A stretch of 64,000 nucleotides of DNA, taken from Zantedeschia hybrid cultivar. Lineage: Eukaryota; Streptophyta; Magnoliopsida; Alismatales; Araceae. The stretch covers positions 42,137,194-42,201,193 of the forward strand of contig JARZZO010000012.1 of NCBI GenBank assembly GCA_030544215.1. Reading direction: 5' to 3'. This document shows, piece after piece, positions 44,007 to 56,299 of the stretch (the stretch's first letter is position 1; each line of letters opens with the position of its first letter). The notes below the pieces were generated by a model. The model was not told the DNA's origin and made no database searches. It saw nothing but the letters and a program-made list of their open reading frames with translations. The position numbers and the translations under genes were made by a program.

Positions 44007-44903
44007 CTATCCAATGCCTGTTGGCACAAATTTCAGTGCATGCATTTTGAACTTTGTTGGTTGGAGTGGGCCAAATACTGCATGCAACTGATGAGTCAGA
44101 GTGTTATCATTAAGGCTCCAGAGAAATGAATTTTTCAACATGGTAATTGAGAGATAGGTTCTACTTGACTCATAGGCCATGTCAATAATATACTCCACTT
44201 CCTTTTCCTGAATGGATTGAAGGCTTTGATCTCCAAGAAAAGTATCAGAAGTTTCGAGAATGATGGGCCCTTGATTCAATGTAGGGGATGATCCAATGTC
44301 AAAGATGACAAATATGTTGCTCCTATCCACTTGAATGAGAGTGTCTTGGATCATGCCACGTGGTTGTTTAATGAAATGCGATGTGGGCTTTAATTCATGG
44401 ATTCCAGATTTCTCAAAGATAGAGACTGCGAACAGGTTCAGTTTGGCCCCAAGTTTCAATAAAATCCAGTAAAGACTGATGTTATCGATATTGCAAGAAT
44501 TGAGTTGGGCCCCACATTGAGTTTCTTTGAGAAAATGACTGTTGATGTGGACTTGGCCCAATAATTCCATCATCTGATTTATTCGGTCCAGCTTCTGATG
44601 GTTAGTGAGCCTCGATTCTTTGGCACTTGAGAAACGAATAATGGGTAGGTAAATATTCAAGTTCTCACTAGACTCTTTCTCGTTCCCGTCATCTCCCCCC
44701 AACTTACCCTCAATAGGCTCTGCTTGATGATTAGTCAGGTTTATGGCTTGTGCTTTCTCTTGATACAAATGCTCAAAATTACCCACTTCCTGATCTGTTG
44801 GGAAAAAGAAATACTCGAGATCTAGACCAGCATGTGCATTTAATTTCTTTGTGGGAAATAGAAAGTGTTCAGAGTCTGGATGAATATCTAAAAGATCACT
44901 CAC
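44007..44903 (-). pseudogene. Athila-like protease region
   Basis: An open frame of 298 residues. 'LYWILLKLGAKLNLFAVSIFEKSGIHELKPT' corresponds to the Athila 'xxLGASVNLLPxSVYxxLGLGELKPT' block. 'PRGMIQDTLIQVDRSNIFVIFDI' corresponds to 'PRGxxEDVLIQVDKFxFPVDFIVLD', and 'TLNQGPIILETSDTFLG' to 'xPIILGRPFLAT'. The active-site Asp is not in its usual place. The C-terminal third departs from any protease. Upstream Glu/Asn-rich text is not informative. It is probably not translated today. Confidence 0.6.
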
Positions 44904-44999
44904 TTCCCTTTCTACTTTTCTATCACTTAGATTCTCCTCAAGACAGATAGGTATAATCGCAAATGCATCTTGCTCGCCAGTATTAGGATTTTATATTGT

Positions 45000-46068
45000 T
45001 ATGGATTGATTGGTGCTAGCATTCTCTTTGTCCTCCTGACACAACTCCTCAAGATTCTCTTCGTTTTCAAGATCATACATGATGTGACCATTTCTGGGTT
45101 GAGAGATCTTGTGTTGGAATGGTGAGTTGAATTGTTGATCAAGATCAGGAGGTCTATCTACAAAAGTTTCAATGGCTTGCTAGACACTTGTGCTAAGTCT
45201 ATTCTTAGAGTAGCTTCATTCAAACCGTCTACTATGGCCTGCATTAGTCAATAGATTGTTATTGGGTCAGGACCATTTGCTCCAACAGCTTAAATTCTTT
45301 ATCCTCATGTTGACTTAACTGTTGCAGAGGTGGGTAATTGGGTTGATCTTCAGAGTGTGGAGACCAAGGAGAGGGAGAGTAAGTGGGTATCAAATAGTCA
45401 TATTGTCCTTTAAGATGGGCCTGGTCGTAAAAATTGTGCTGAATTTGGGGCCATTCTTGGAAGTGTTGGATAGGAGGACTTTGAACAAGGGCTTGGTCTC
45501 AAGTTAAATGAGAGTAGTTTTACCATCCTAGGTCATAGAAATTGGCGAATTGATCACTACCTAGTTGGGAAGAACTATGGATGGCCCAATTTTGGGAGTT
45601 GTTTTGATATTGGGTCCAATTTGAGATGTCTTGGATAGGCAGACTTTGGACATGGGCCTAGTGATAGTTCTAAGAGGAATTGGATTGGTCTCCCCACTCC
45701 GAATCATACATGTTTAGAACTGGGTTGTAATTGGGTGTGGGGGTTTCTTGAGTAATTTGAGCCTGACAAAGTGGGAATTGGAGAGCAGGTGGGCTATCAT
45801 AATGGTCCTGGTTGGCCCAGATGGGGCATCTCTCCTGATAGGTATGAGATTGTGTGTGAGATGATGAAGGCTCTGGGCCCAAAACTAGAAATTGATCAAT
45901 CTTGTGGGACAGGTTGTCCAGCTTAGCTAATCTGTGAGCCAAATCCATACGAGGTAGTGGAGGGAAAGGCGTGATGGTATTAAGACATTGGCCAAGAAAT
46001 TGGTTCATTTGGGTCCACTCCATGTGAAAAATCTCTCTTTTTTTTTCAAAATGCAAACAAGTTAGCAC
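45000..46068 (-). pseudogene. Athila-like gag remnant
   Basis: Starts at Met 46068 with 'MNQFLGQCLNTITPFPPLPRMDLAHRLAKLDNLSHKIDQFL', a short coiled-coil-like segment, then Gln/Tyr/Pro-rich text with 'YDSEWGDQSN'. Stops and shifts break the reading between 45670 and 45000. Assignment is by position and composition. Confidence 0.4.
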
Positions 46069-47262
46069 ACAATTATTCCTAGGACAAAAACAATATGTTT
46101 CTCACAAATTAATCTAGGTCTAATTTAAGTCTACCCTCACAATTATCATTCGGCCAGGTAAGAGGTGAGGTGGTCTGAGGCTCCCCCTACTTTTGTAGGG
46201 ACCTAATTAAAGAACCACCAACCCACTTAGGCGTTTGCCATTTGACCTCTAGCCTTAGACACTAATCTCTAAAAGTGATAGTAAGCTCAAGCTAGGCCCA
46301 AATCTCATTGTGAACCCTATATTGAATTCCTACTCACTTTTAATGGGCTTGGGTTAGTGAAAGAGTGTAGGAGATGGTTGTTTTTGGGCTAAGGAAGGGT
46401 GATGAAATCCTCACCTTATTTGTTTATGGACTTACCCTTATGGTATTTTCAAGTGACATGCACAATCAATTCAAATAAGGGTTATATGCAACTATAGAAA
46501 TGCATGAACATGGTTTTAAGGAAGGTTAGAGATCTTACCTTGTCTCCTGCAATTTTCAATACAATGAAAATTTACAAGAAAGGAAACAGTCCAAAAATGC
46601 AGTCCTAAATGATGCATGATCTAAATATGGATAATTTCTAATCTTAGAATGAAGATTTTTTTTATTATTATTATTCTTTGTGATTTTTTTTATTTAATGT
46701 CCCTATCTAACCAAGAAAACAACAATGAAAATATTTTTTTTCTATTTTTTTTCTATTTTTATTGCATCCTACACATGAAAACTAGTCAAATAAACAGTGC
46801 TGAAATAGAATAACTCCAAAGTAGAGATCCATACCTCAGAAAATTCTAAAATTTTTATAGTAGGTCACACTCCATTATTATGATTTTCTAAAATATTTCT
46901 AATTTTTTTAGTTTAAAAAATAGTTTTCTAAGTTTTTTTTGTTTGTTTTTTAGATTTTATGTTCATGAAACTATCCAAGTTAAAACTCAAATTAAAATCC
47001 TAATCATGGTCACCTAAAATTAAAAATACCACGTTAGGAAGGGATATTTAGCTTCTGGAGCAATTTTACCTATTTTCCATGAAAATTTCTATTTTTACCA
47101 GATTTTCTCCATATTTTGAATTTTTCAGAATTCCTATCACACCCCTCCTTTGTTGGATTTTTTTTATTCTTTTTTATTGCTGCACAGAAAAATCAGAAAA
47201 AAAATGTTAGTAATCAAATATATACATAAATCAAGAGATCAACATAAAATAAGTCAAAAACA
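46069..47262. other. Leader of the Athila-like element
   Basis: AT-rich, no coding frame. T-runs near 46650-46950 and 47158-47180. It spans from the gag start to the primer site. Confidence 0.4.
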
Positions 47263-47280
47263 TCCCTGGCAACGGGGCCA
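47263..47280 (-). promoter_or_regulatory. Primer-binding region of the Athila-like element
   Basis: The minus strand reads TGGCCCCGTTGCCAGGGA, two bases from the TGGCGCCGTTGCCGGGGA form seen next to Athila-type LTRs, and starts five bases after the LTR end. Confidence 0.65.
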
Positions 47281-47285
47281 AAAAT

Positions 47286-48769
47286 TGATGTAATAACGAT
47301 GATCGTTGCATTTAACACCGTTCACTCAATCTTAATTAACTGCACTCGAAAGAAAATGTTGCACAATCACTTGGGAGTCTGGGTTGATCCACAGAGATAT
47401 TTTAACTGATTCAGATGTAATCCAAAGCTTTTAGAATAAAATGGATGACAAACTTAATTTTTGTTGAATTTTAGACTTAACTAAAAAATCTATCTAGTGC
47501 AATTTGAAAATCTGGACGAACAGAAAACTAGCCTACTGATGTGATTGTGAACTCTTCCTACATAACTCCGAATTGGATGAAACCAATTGGAGTAGTTAGA
47601 GGGATGAGCTAGCTACAAAATAAGACTAGTTTGACTCAATTTAGAGAACGTTTGACATATAAAATACTGCACGCAATAGACACTGCACAAAATTGGATCT
47701 GCAGAACTAGATTAACTTAAACTAATTATTCCACTATTCAAACCAGAACGAAATTGAACCAAACCACTTCTCAATGAAAGTATACTTGAAGAATAAGAGA
47801 TTAGAATAAGGAAATAACCTTTTACATGAAGATTTAACTATTAAACAACTAATGCAAAGTATTGTACTTCTTGTTACAAAAATAAAACTGTAATAACGAA
47901 AGAAAAAACTAAATAAATCTAATTGTAATAGGCACAGGAAGCGAAGCCACTGAGTTTCCACGGTTCCAAGCATGTGGAGAAGGTCCAGCAATGATGGCAT
48001 CCACAACTACTTCACAGAGGAGGCGTGACAGCATTCGAATCACTAGTTGGTGCAGCAGATCGCAGAAGAAGAGATGGAGAAAGGAGAGAGCGAGAGGGAG
48101 ATGAGAGAATGAGAGCAAGAAGTCGTGTTACTGTAGCACGGTACTGTAACTATAGTACCCGTGCTATAGTAAGAGAGAAGGGGAGAGAAAACTAGAGGGT
48201 TAGAGAACGGAGGGGAGAGGGAAGGAGGAGGAAAGAAGAGGAAAGATATTTTAAATAGGGAGAGAAGATTCTTTAAAAGAGGAAAGAGAAAAAAAGAAAG
48301 AAAGAGAGGGTGGTGGGTAGTGACTGCTTTTGTGAAGAGGAAATTATGGCACTCTTTTTCTAGACTATTCAATATCATTTTTGCCCTTGCTTTTCTCTTT
48401 TTGCAAAAATACAATATTCTAAGTGAGATTTGATTTCTAGTTCTCTCCATACGTATCAAAGCCTCTAACCAACTGTGCCACTTGTTATTTATGTCCTATT
48501 TACATAAAATAAATTCAAATTAAATTTCTGTGGTGAACAGAATAACATAAACTAAAATTATTAAATATTCCAACTTTTCCAAAAACCTACAAATGTGCTA
48601 CACTCATTTTTTTACATGAAATGACGATGTTTTTAAGTCGGAATTCAACAAAATTAATGTCTTTGGAAAGAACACAAAATTATCTACCATTCCATGTAAT
48701 TTTGCACATTAGACCATGAGTGTAATGCATTTATTTATCTTTTTAATGCTAAAAAACACATACTTATCA
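47286..48769 (-). repeat. 5' LTR of the Athila-like element
   Basis: About 1484 bp; on the minus strand begins TGATAAGTATGTG and ends CGTTATTACATCA (TGAT...ATCA termini). It is AT-rich with a purine-rich patch at 48170-48310. There is no second copy in the window, so the outer end is chosen from the termini only. Confidence 0.6.
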
Positions 48770-48786
48770 GTGATCAACCCCCCCTT

Positions 48787-50456
48787 TGTTGGGTTCGGTC
48801 GTAACTCTTGGGAAATCACAGCAGTGGAAGTACATAAAACAAAATGATTTCCCAAAACCATTTTGGGCTCCAATTGATACAACAAAAATGATCTAAATAA
48901 TCACACGGGATTTATCACCTTGCACAGAATATGTTATCTTGTGAAAATCGATGTCGAACTCTACGAAGCTTTGAGCCGCACAAACGTCCGTTCTCTAGAG
49001 CTTAATCTACATTAACCCTCGCAGCGACGGAACTCACTTTCTCCTTCAACCCGTGTAACACAGACCCACCGCCTCAAGTTCTCTGACAAGGGTCTAACTC
49101 TTGCAACTTCACTTGACGGCCACCTTTTGAAAATGGATTGGAATTAGGTTACGGGTTCTGGGAAAGCTAAGGGTTATATATAGGAATGGTATGGCGGCAG
49201 CTTGAACCGCTTCTTTTAACCAAACCAATCTTTTAACTGCTAAAGTTAAAGTTAACCCTAGGACATTTATATATCAATATATTATTATTATCTTATTTAT
49301 CAAATAAGCCTAATAATACATATATTATATATATGCCTTTTATATTATTGTATTTATACTTTTAAGCCATTTATAAATTCTTTTTCCAAAAGAATTTAAT
49401 ACTTTAGTATATTTTTCCATATAATAATATTCCATTATGCAAGAATTATTTGTGTGTGATCTTCTAGGCTCATTATCACTCTGGTTTAAAGATCCATTAA
49501 CTTCTAATCTAATTAGAAGTAAATTAAACCGGTTATTCCTAATAACCGTTTAATTTGTTCCGAACCTTTTTTATCACGTTAGATCAAGCAAATCTGCATG
49601 ATCCCAGAGGATGCCTGGTTCATCTTCACCCCGTCTGACACCTGTAAGTCTTCAGTTATCGTATTGCTATAATCTCTTGCTCATTCTATGAGTCCGATCC
49701 GATCGTGTGATATGGTTTCGTTAAACTACTAGTGATCGTGTCGTCTGACTATGATCTCCATAATAATTTCATGTTCGTTCCAAACGAACAGATACCACCC
49801 TGGCCAGGGATTTAGTAGAGCGTCTAGGTCATGACTCATTAACTGTTTGTGATATACCTGATAGTGAGCGATCCCCTCTTGACCATTAACGGTCTTCGCA
49901 TGTATCCCGATGTGGCTAATAATTTGGTGTTTCATGACTTATGGTTAAAGTTACTTAACCAAACATTAAACCACACCAGTACTCACGCAAGACCTCATTA
50001 ATGTCTCAGATCAAAGGATCAACGATACTACTGGGACAGATAGATCTTCAGTTGACATTAGGTATAATTAACCATCTGAAGATTTATCAGCGGATTAGTT
50101 CAGTGAACATCCTCTGATGATGAACACCCACACATATGTGCCGGTGCCCCGCACCTATGACCATGAGATTGGTCATCTAGACATCATGCGTGCTGATTTA
50201 CAAGTAATCAATGTCCCAAAGTGATTACTCTCCAATCAGGAACAATTTAAGGTATGTGTCCATATACCGTCAAACTCACATTCGAGATCCCATCTCGAAA
50301 TTGACTTTACAACCACATATCTTAGGGACAATATAAAGCAATCTACAGATTACAAGTTTACGCTCTAATTACCACTTAATTATATTGAACAAGATTGTAC
50401 AACACATTGGGCCTACACGGCCCATAATTAGTCTGTAGGACACCAAAAAACTAACA
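48787..50456 (-). repeat. Solo LTR of a copia element related to the 31354-40885 family
   Basis: About 1670 bp with plus-strand ends TGTTGGG and ACTAACA. Flanks CCCTT (48782-48786) and CCCTC (50457-50461) agree at four of five bases. It shares layout with the 1580-bp copia LTR: a GCAGTGG...AAAATGATT start, 'CATGATCCCAGA-GAT', 'CCTGGCCAGGGATTT' and 'TGGTTAAAGT' blocks in the same order, and a minus-strand TATA (49174-49182). No internal sequence remains, so it arose by recombination between two LTRs. Confidence 0.8.
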
Positions 50457-50964
50457 CCCTCTAGATCTCTCTCTATCACCCTTCACCCTTGCCGTTGCCC
50501 AAATCTCATCTTGCTCCTCCTCCCCCAGCACAACCCCTCCCTTGCCACCAATCACCCTCCCCCCAACCCCTAGCGGCCAGCTGCAACTACAACAGAGCCT
50601 ACCTAGCTACCTCCTCCATTGCCCTGCACTCCTATCATCGCATGGGCCTCATCCTTATCCTCCCCATCGATGACGCCTCCCTCGCCACCCCATGCCGATT
50701 GGCCCACCACAGGCTCAATAAATCCTACCAGGCTACCCTCCTCCACCGCCCTATTCCCCTCTCACTATCCCGATCTCATCACCCTCCCTCGTTGTCAATC
50801 ACACAGTAGATTGCAGATGTTGATGGGATGGATCGGCCGCCCATCCAGATCCAGTCTAGGAGAAGCGGTTGCCGCCATGGCTGGCCTGATCAACTACCTC
50901 CCTCTCTTCTCTTCTTGCACTGCGTAGGAATGAGGGGTGAGGGGGATGGCGCCGGTGGCAGTGG

Positions 50965-50998
<34 letters not shown>

Positions 50999-51170
50999 TT
51001 GACGAACCTTGTGGAGAAGATGGCGACTGCAGCGGACCTTGTGGACTAGAAGGAGAAGGCGATGGCGATGGCAGAGAGATGCAAAAGTAAGGAGAGGAAG
51101 ATAGGTGGTGGCGGAGGTGGATGCTCGATGGCTCGAAGCCTTCCCTATTGGATTTAATACAACGTCTCAA
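50457..51170. other. GC-rich low-complexity segment with a (GA)n microsatellite
   Basis: The plus strand is pyrimidine-rich to about 50830, then purine-rich. Open frames are long only because of Pro/Ser/Arg composition and have no motif. A perfect GA run occupies about 50967-50996. Confidence 0.5.
50967..50996. repeat. (GA)15 microsatellite
   Basis: An uninterrupted GA dinucleotide run of about 30 bp inside a purine-rich stretch. Confidence 0.9.
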
Positions 51171-51177
51171 CTGTATT

Positions 51178-51325
51178 AAACTTGATATTATTAGGACTCT
51201 TATTTTGAATAAATTTTAGATTTAATGCAAGTTAAACAAACACTTAAAATATGTGCTATTAATATTAGTATTAAAGGTGATACTGATATTGGTGTCTGAT
51301 ATTGAAACCAAACAGGGCAATAACT
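51178..51325. repeat. Terminus of a Harbinger/Tourist-like element
   Basis: Ends GAAACCAAACAGGGCAA followed by TAA. Its reverse complement resembles 23894-24040 in order: (C)TGTTTGGTT/TTATTTGGTT, an (A)CAGTATCA word, TAATATTAATA, then GTGTTTGTTTAAC/GATGTTTGGTTGAAG. The opposite end was not found. Confidence 0.4.
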
Positions 51326-51874
51326 GTTGGGTGGGTGTGCTCCATGAGTAATGATCAAAGCCACAATCACTTGCGTGATATTTTCTTGACTTCTCCAATA
51401 AACAAGGGAACTAAGAATTCGAGAAGCATTAAGCATAGTTACCTAGTTCAAGTATTCCTTATCATGATATCGATAAATGAATTGTTTGTCTCCTTGCAAC
51501 CTTAGACCTTATCGAAGTTCAAAAAAGTCTCTCAAGAACTGCTCAGAAAGAGGGGGAGGAGAAGAGAACAGACGTGGGAGTTATATTCATCCAAATATGT
51601 GAATTTGAAGAGTGTGCAGAATATTCTAAGCAGATACAGTCATATCCACGGGATATTTGAATAAAAAGATATATTTGATGCCACATTCTGACAAGAATGT
51701 CACAAAGACTAATCAAGCGTTGAGAATTTTAATTAATTCTACAACTTTTTCTACGAATACACTTACAAGAATCTCAAATAAGTTTCAACTTTGACAATAA
51801 GAAAATTTCATGGGGCATCTGAATCTGGTAAGAGTATTATTTAGTGACACAAACTACCACATGGCTATTGAAGA

Positions 51875-51960
51875 GCCTATATAGTTCAGTTGGACTTCTC
51901 TTTGGTAAAAGAAATCATAGATTCAAGTCTCACCTCTCTCGATTGCACAAAAATAAAAAT
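51875..51960 (+). repeat. tRNA-derived SINE-like head (A and B boxes)
   Basis: TAGTTCAGTTGG (51882-51893) resembles an RNA polymerase III A box, and GATTCAAGTCT (51920-51930) a B box, 38 bp apart start to start as in tRNAs. The acceptor and T stems do not pair, so it is not a functional tRNA gene. An A-rich stretch (ACAAAAATAAAAATTTG) follows at about 51947. Confidence 0.3.
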
Positions 51961-53894
51961 TTGTCCAACAAATTCGCACGGATAAGAGACGACGCTGTCC
52001 ATTTTTTAAGTCAGATTGGTAACTGAATGACAGTTTGTGTTCAATTTTTTTTAGTAATTAAAGCCCTTAAAGAATCTCATATATGCAGAAAATGAAAATG
52101 CATATATGCAAAAAAGTCTTTATGCAATCATGGTATGAGTAAAGAACCTCTTATTAAAGTTAATCATCACTTCCGTCACTTATAAATTAGGGAAATATCT
52201 TATATAATCATTGTTTACATAGAGAATCTTCTACCATCAGGTCTACTATTACTCACATTGCTTATGAATTAGAGTTTAGTTAAGAATAAGAAAATCTCTA
52301 CATACATGTAAAAATCAAAGGTTTTTTTGACATATAGAAGTTTTAGGAGATTATTTGCTAAATCCCTTAAACAAATGATAATGTGGTCAATTAAGATCAT
52401 TAGTCGAAAAAGTCGTGTAAAATGAATTTTATCATTGGTCATTTCATTAAATGCTTTGATAGTTTTCAATGAAGATGAGATCTTTAGGACATCTTTCTCT
52501 ATGCTTTTGTATGCCCCTTTTACATGGGATGCGGGTAAATAGGTCTCATTTGATATGAAAAGATGGGAGGCTATTTGCTAAAATCTTTTACATAAATGAT
52601 AATATGCTCTTTCATAGCACATAACTTGGTTACTCTTATCTCAATGCAAGTGGCCATATGTTACTCTTATCTCAATGCACGTGGCCATATGTAAACAGAT
52701 GAAATCCTTTGGACGACTTTTTTTGAACCTTTGTAGGACTCCACTCATATGAGGATGAGGTAGATGTGATTGCTTACTTATCTTTTCATGGCAAATGATA
52801 TGGTTACTCTCATCTTCATGTAAGTAGGGACATACAAAAGTCCAAAGAAAGAAGAGCAGATTACCACATCACATATACAAAGGACTATAGGATCTCATAT
52901 CTTCTCTATAGGTGTAGCAAATACTTGTAGCAAAAGATATAGTACATTAGTATTCTTACATGTGAGGGATGAATGGATTATTCTAATGGCACCTCTTGTA
53001 ATGATGGATGACTGACTTGCTGATACTGAGTAGGAACTGCTAGCTAATTGTTGCCGTTTTCATTAAATAAGATGGCTCACCCATCTAGATGGCATGATGT
53101 GTAAGAACACCCAAAGACGATACCTTAGGAGAGTCTAAATAGCATCACTCTAATGAGCAAAGTACAAATTCTAGTTTCATTATGACCATAATTGTGATTT
53201 ACATGATTAAATTGCAGATCCCTTGGAAAATCTCCATATGCCATGAAGAATCAACGGGTGTACTATTTCATGGAACTGACTTTTTTTTTAATATGGTAAC
53301 TATGTCAGATATGCACATATACATACAGAATATTAAGACATAGATCTAAGCACTGCCTAATGTTTCTTCTCAAAAAGGAGATAATGTTAGAAAAATCGTG
53401 GGTACAATGAATATAACATGGCATATCATCCAGCAATATGCATGTGATTTAATATACATAACATGATCCGAAGCAAACCTAGGCAAGATCCAAATAACGA
53501 GCAAATATAAGTTGACATGTAGCATAATTAAAAATAGATAATGATAATCAAAAGGAAACTAGTGGAGGCGCCCCCTATATGGGACTTGCCTAAGAGAAGA
53601 TATCGCCCCCCCACTATAAGGTGTATTGGAAACCGGTGTTCTTCCCCTAGGGTAGAACCACAATAATGAGATTGAAAGCGCATACAAACAATCCTATAAA
53701 CGAAAGTTATCATCAAAAAACCTAAGTCTCTTTAGTGAGAAACTGGATTAAAGGAAAAGAAATCAGGCACTGGATGATCGAAGTGGTGTGTAATCCCAAG
53801 ACAATTACAGACGCTCGATAAGACGACAACAACAATAGAGAGAGTGAGCGTTGTTTCCATCTTCACGTCGGACTGGGTCAGCGGGAGGAAGCCT
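51961..53894. other. AT-rich non-coding stretch
   Basis: Apart from the 31-bp duplication I see no domain, LTR pair or RNA gene. A TGTTAGAAAAATCGTGGG word near 53386 could be the start of a decayed copia LTR, but no end can be placed. Confidence 0.4.
52629..52690. repeat. Tandem duplication of a 31-bp unit (2 copies)
   Basis: 52629-52659 and 52660-52690 are identical except for one A/C change (CAAGTGG versus CACGTGG). Confidence 0.92.
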
Positions 53895-53915
53895 CCCCCC
53901 CCCCCCCCCCCCCCC
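53895..53915. repeat. Poly(C) homopolymer, 21 bp
   Basis: Twenty-one consecutive C residues in moderately GC-rich DNA just upstream of the second Tekay-like element. Confidence 0.9.
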
Positions 53916-54025
53916 AAATACGATCAAGTCGATGCAGAGCGGCAACAGAGAAAGAGACCAAGACGAAGAGAGAGCAGGAGGCGAGCGATTCCCCTGTAGT
54001 AAAACCATGATAGATAAGTAGGAAG

Positions 54026-56196
54026 TGTAACGACCCGCCACCCTATAATCAGAGATCCGATTACTAAATGGGTACCGAATCATTAAATTTGGAGCCAAAC
54101 CAGGATCTCGATAAGTCTAGGAAATAAATGATAAACTAAATTAAACATCCACATCACATCGAATTGTAAAAGAAGTGCAGAAAAGTTATTACAATTCGAC
54201 TCGACTCAGCAAATAATTACATACTCCAACTAAAAAAGAAATAATTATGTGTACAGGCCATAAAAGGAAATAACAACTACATCAGGGCATACTCTGGAAT
54301 AGCGGCTGCTGGCGCGCAACCCAAAGCAGCACTCCCTCGCTACGCCTGCCTGGAACCCTCACCTGAAAACCGCAGGAGGTGAGTTTCATCGAAAAAGACT
54401 CAGTAGGGATCCTTCGATCCCCACCACCCACTCACACACCCATAAATGCAGTACACAAATATAGGCAATTTAACTAAATAAAACAATAACACAATTTTGA
54501 TATAAAATATACACATTTATAATAGTAACATGTACGATTCTGAAACTACCACGGAGTCCACAAGTAGCATCTCGGTTAAGCACACAAGTCACATGGTCGA
54601 ACGCGGAAAACACCGACCCGCTAAGACCAAACAGCAACCCCTCGGATAGCACACTGGCTACTCCGGCCTGACACGGCTCAAGGTGGTCCTACTTCCCCCA
54701 GCACGAGCGACACTCCGAATGTACCACTCCCACACCGGTACTGGCTATACCCCGGGGTACACCAGGTGACCCTCTCTCTAGGCGTCACCCCATCACTCCC
54801 ACACTGGCGCCGTGTCACTCCCACACCGACACAGGGTACCTAAGCGCTAACAACTGTCACTCTAGGTCCACGATCGCATAAAACGCAACACGGTGCGATC
54901 CAATCACGTATAAATCATCGTCCTCAAGCATGATTTTAAGCATGCAATTAACCAAACTATCTATCAATGTAAACTAATGTTAATTGCAGGAATTAATGAG
55001 ATTCTGTCTTGAATCGCATCGCCCAAGGCCGACATCATTCAAACCTCCTAAACTGGTTCATGTGAAAGTGGGCGTCAGAATATGGCCTAAATCGCGTCGT
55101 TTAAAAGGCGTCGCTGTCCCTAGTCACTTGATAACGACAGAAATAGAGACAGGCCTCGGGGTGATCTGACTTAAAACGCATCATGCACGGAAGTCGCCGT
55201 TCAAAAGGCGTCGCTGTCCCTAGACGCTAATCTATCCAGAGATAGAGTCTGTTATCTGGGCTAAATCACGTCGTGGGTGGAAGCCGTCTTTTTAAAAGGC
55301 GTCGCTATCCCCCGACGCCGTTTAACCCTCACAGACAGGTTCTCCTTCCGCCATCCCCCGAGTTATGAAATGGGATTTCTCTCCCAAATTGTATAAAAAA
55401 TACCCCAAAGTAGAGGGGGAGGAGGAGAACCTAAATACCCAATTAAAAACTCCAAATTTCTCATTACATGCAATTAGTATTTTCACCCAAAAAGCCCCCT
55501 AAATATGCTCAAAAGCGGAAAAAACATGGTTTTAAACAAAATACAATGGGGATCGTTACCCTACCAGTTACTCGAACTATTCCTAGCTCCAAGCCGCCAA
55601 CCCGCCTCGCTACACGCCGTCGCCGGTACCGCCGTGGACGCCGTTACTCCACCGGGACGTCGGCCGCCGTTCGGAGAGAAATGCGCCGCGGAGGAAGTGG
55701 TGGTGGTAGTGGAGGAAGTTGGGAGGTTAATGGAGTGGAGGGAGAGGAGGAATGGGGAGAGGAAAGCAAGGAGAGGGGGAAAGGAGCGCTGGAGAGTCGG
55801 AGGGAAGAGAGGAGAGAGAAGAGAAAGGAGAGAATGAGGGAAAGGAGGGAGGGTTCGCGGGGTCAAACAAAAACTGGGAAAAATGCGTTGTCCAAACCCG
55901 ACGTCATTCAGACGATAAGACCGGGCCGTACTCTGACAAACCAGGGTCGTACTCTAAATGTCGTCATCCATACAAGACGTCATTCAAACGATAAGACCGG
56001 GGCCGTACTCTCGCGCCCCAAGGCCGGCCCACGTGGTGCAGCTTAAAACACGTCCACATTGTTGGATGCCATTTGAACCGCGTTGAGCAAGCTCGACGCG
56101 AAAAGGAAACTAAGTCTCAGCCCTACCAGGGCCCAAACTAAGGGATCCGACCCCGAAACTGACCCGATAACTAGATCCGAAACCTCAATCCTTACA
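54026..56196 (-). repeat. 3' LTR of the second Tekay-like element
   Basis: 2171 bp; on the minus strand begins TGTAAGGATTGAGG and ends GGCGGGTCGTTACA. Its last 170 bp are collinear with the partial 5' LTR at 63657-64000 with a few differences (for example AGAG versus GGGG near 54051, and a short AATTA indel near 54182). It carries the covarying inverted repeat at 55009-55042. Confidence 0.92.
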
Positions 56197-56209
56197 TTCT
56201 CCCCCCCTT
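56197..56209 (-). promoter_or_regulatory. Polypurine tract of the second Tekay-like element
   Basis: The minus strand reads AAGGGGGGGAGAA immediately before the LTR, identical to the tract at 19970-19982. Confidence 0.93.
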
Positions 56210-56299
56210 AAGAGAATTTCGTCCCCGAAATTGCCTAATATAAAATAACGAGATCGAAAAATAATGGTACAAGCTCACCAGAGAACTTACGAGAAAAGG

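Larger units (their letters stand above)
42913..48769 (-). mobile_element. Athila-like Ty3/gypsy element lacking polymerase, 3'-truncated
   Basis: On the minus strand: LTR (47286-48769), primer site, gag remnant (46068 and below), protease-like region (44903 to 44007), then at once the segment that normally follows pol in Athila elements. That segment includes 'GGTTGCCTTCCAATAAGTGCTAAG' (plus, about 43954-43977) and, on the minus strand, 'GAGGACAATGTCATTTAAGTTGGGAGG' (about 43755-43781). RT, RNase H and integrase are missing between 44007 and 43985. The left end stops at about 42912 with no LTR. Recognition rests on remembered Athila wording. Confidence 0.6.

Noticed and set aside
50489..51170. 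Pro/His/Ser-rich frames that could be a small secreted or structural protein
   Set aside because: Composition follows from pyrimidine- and purine-rich strands and a GA microsatellite. There is no conserved motif or signal peptide.
51875..51947. Functional tRNA gene
   Set aside because: Acceptor and T arms do not pair, so only the promoter-box resemblance stands.
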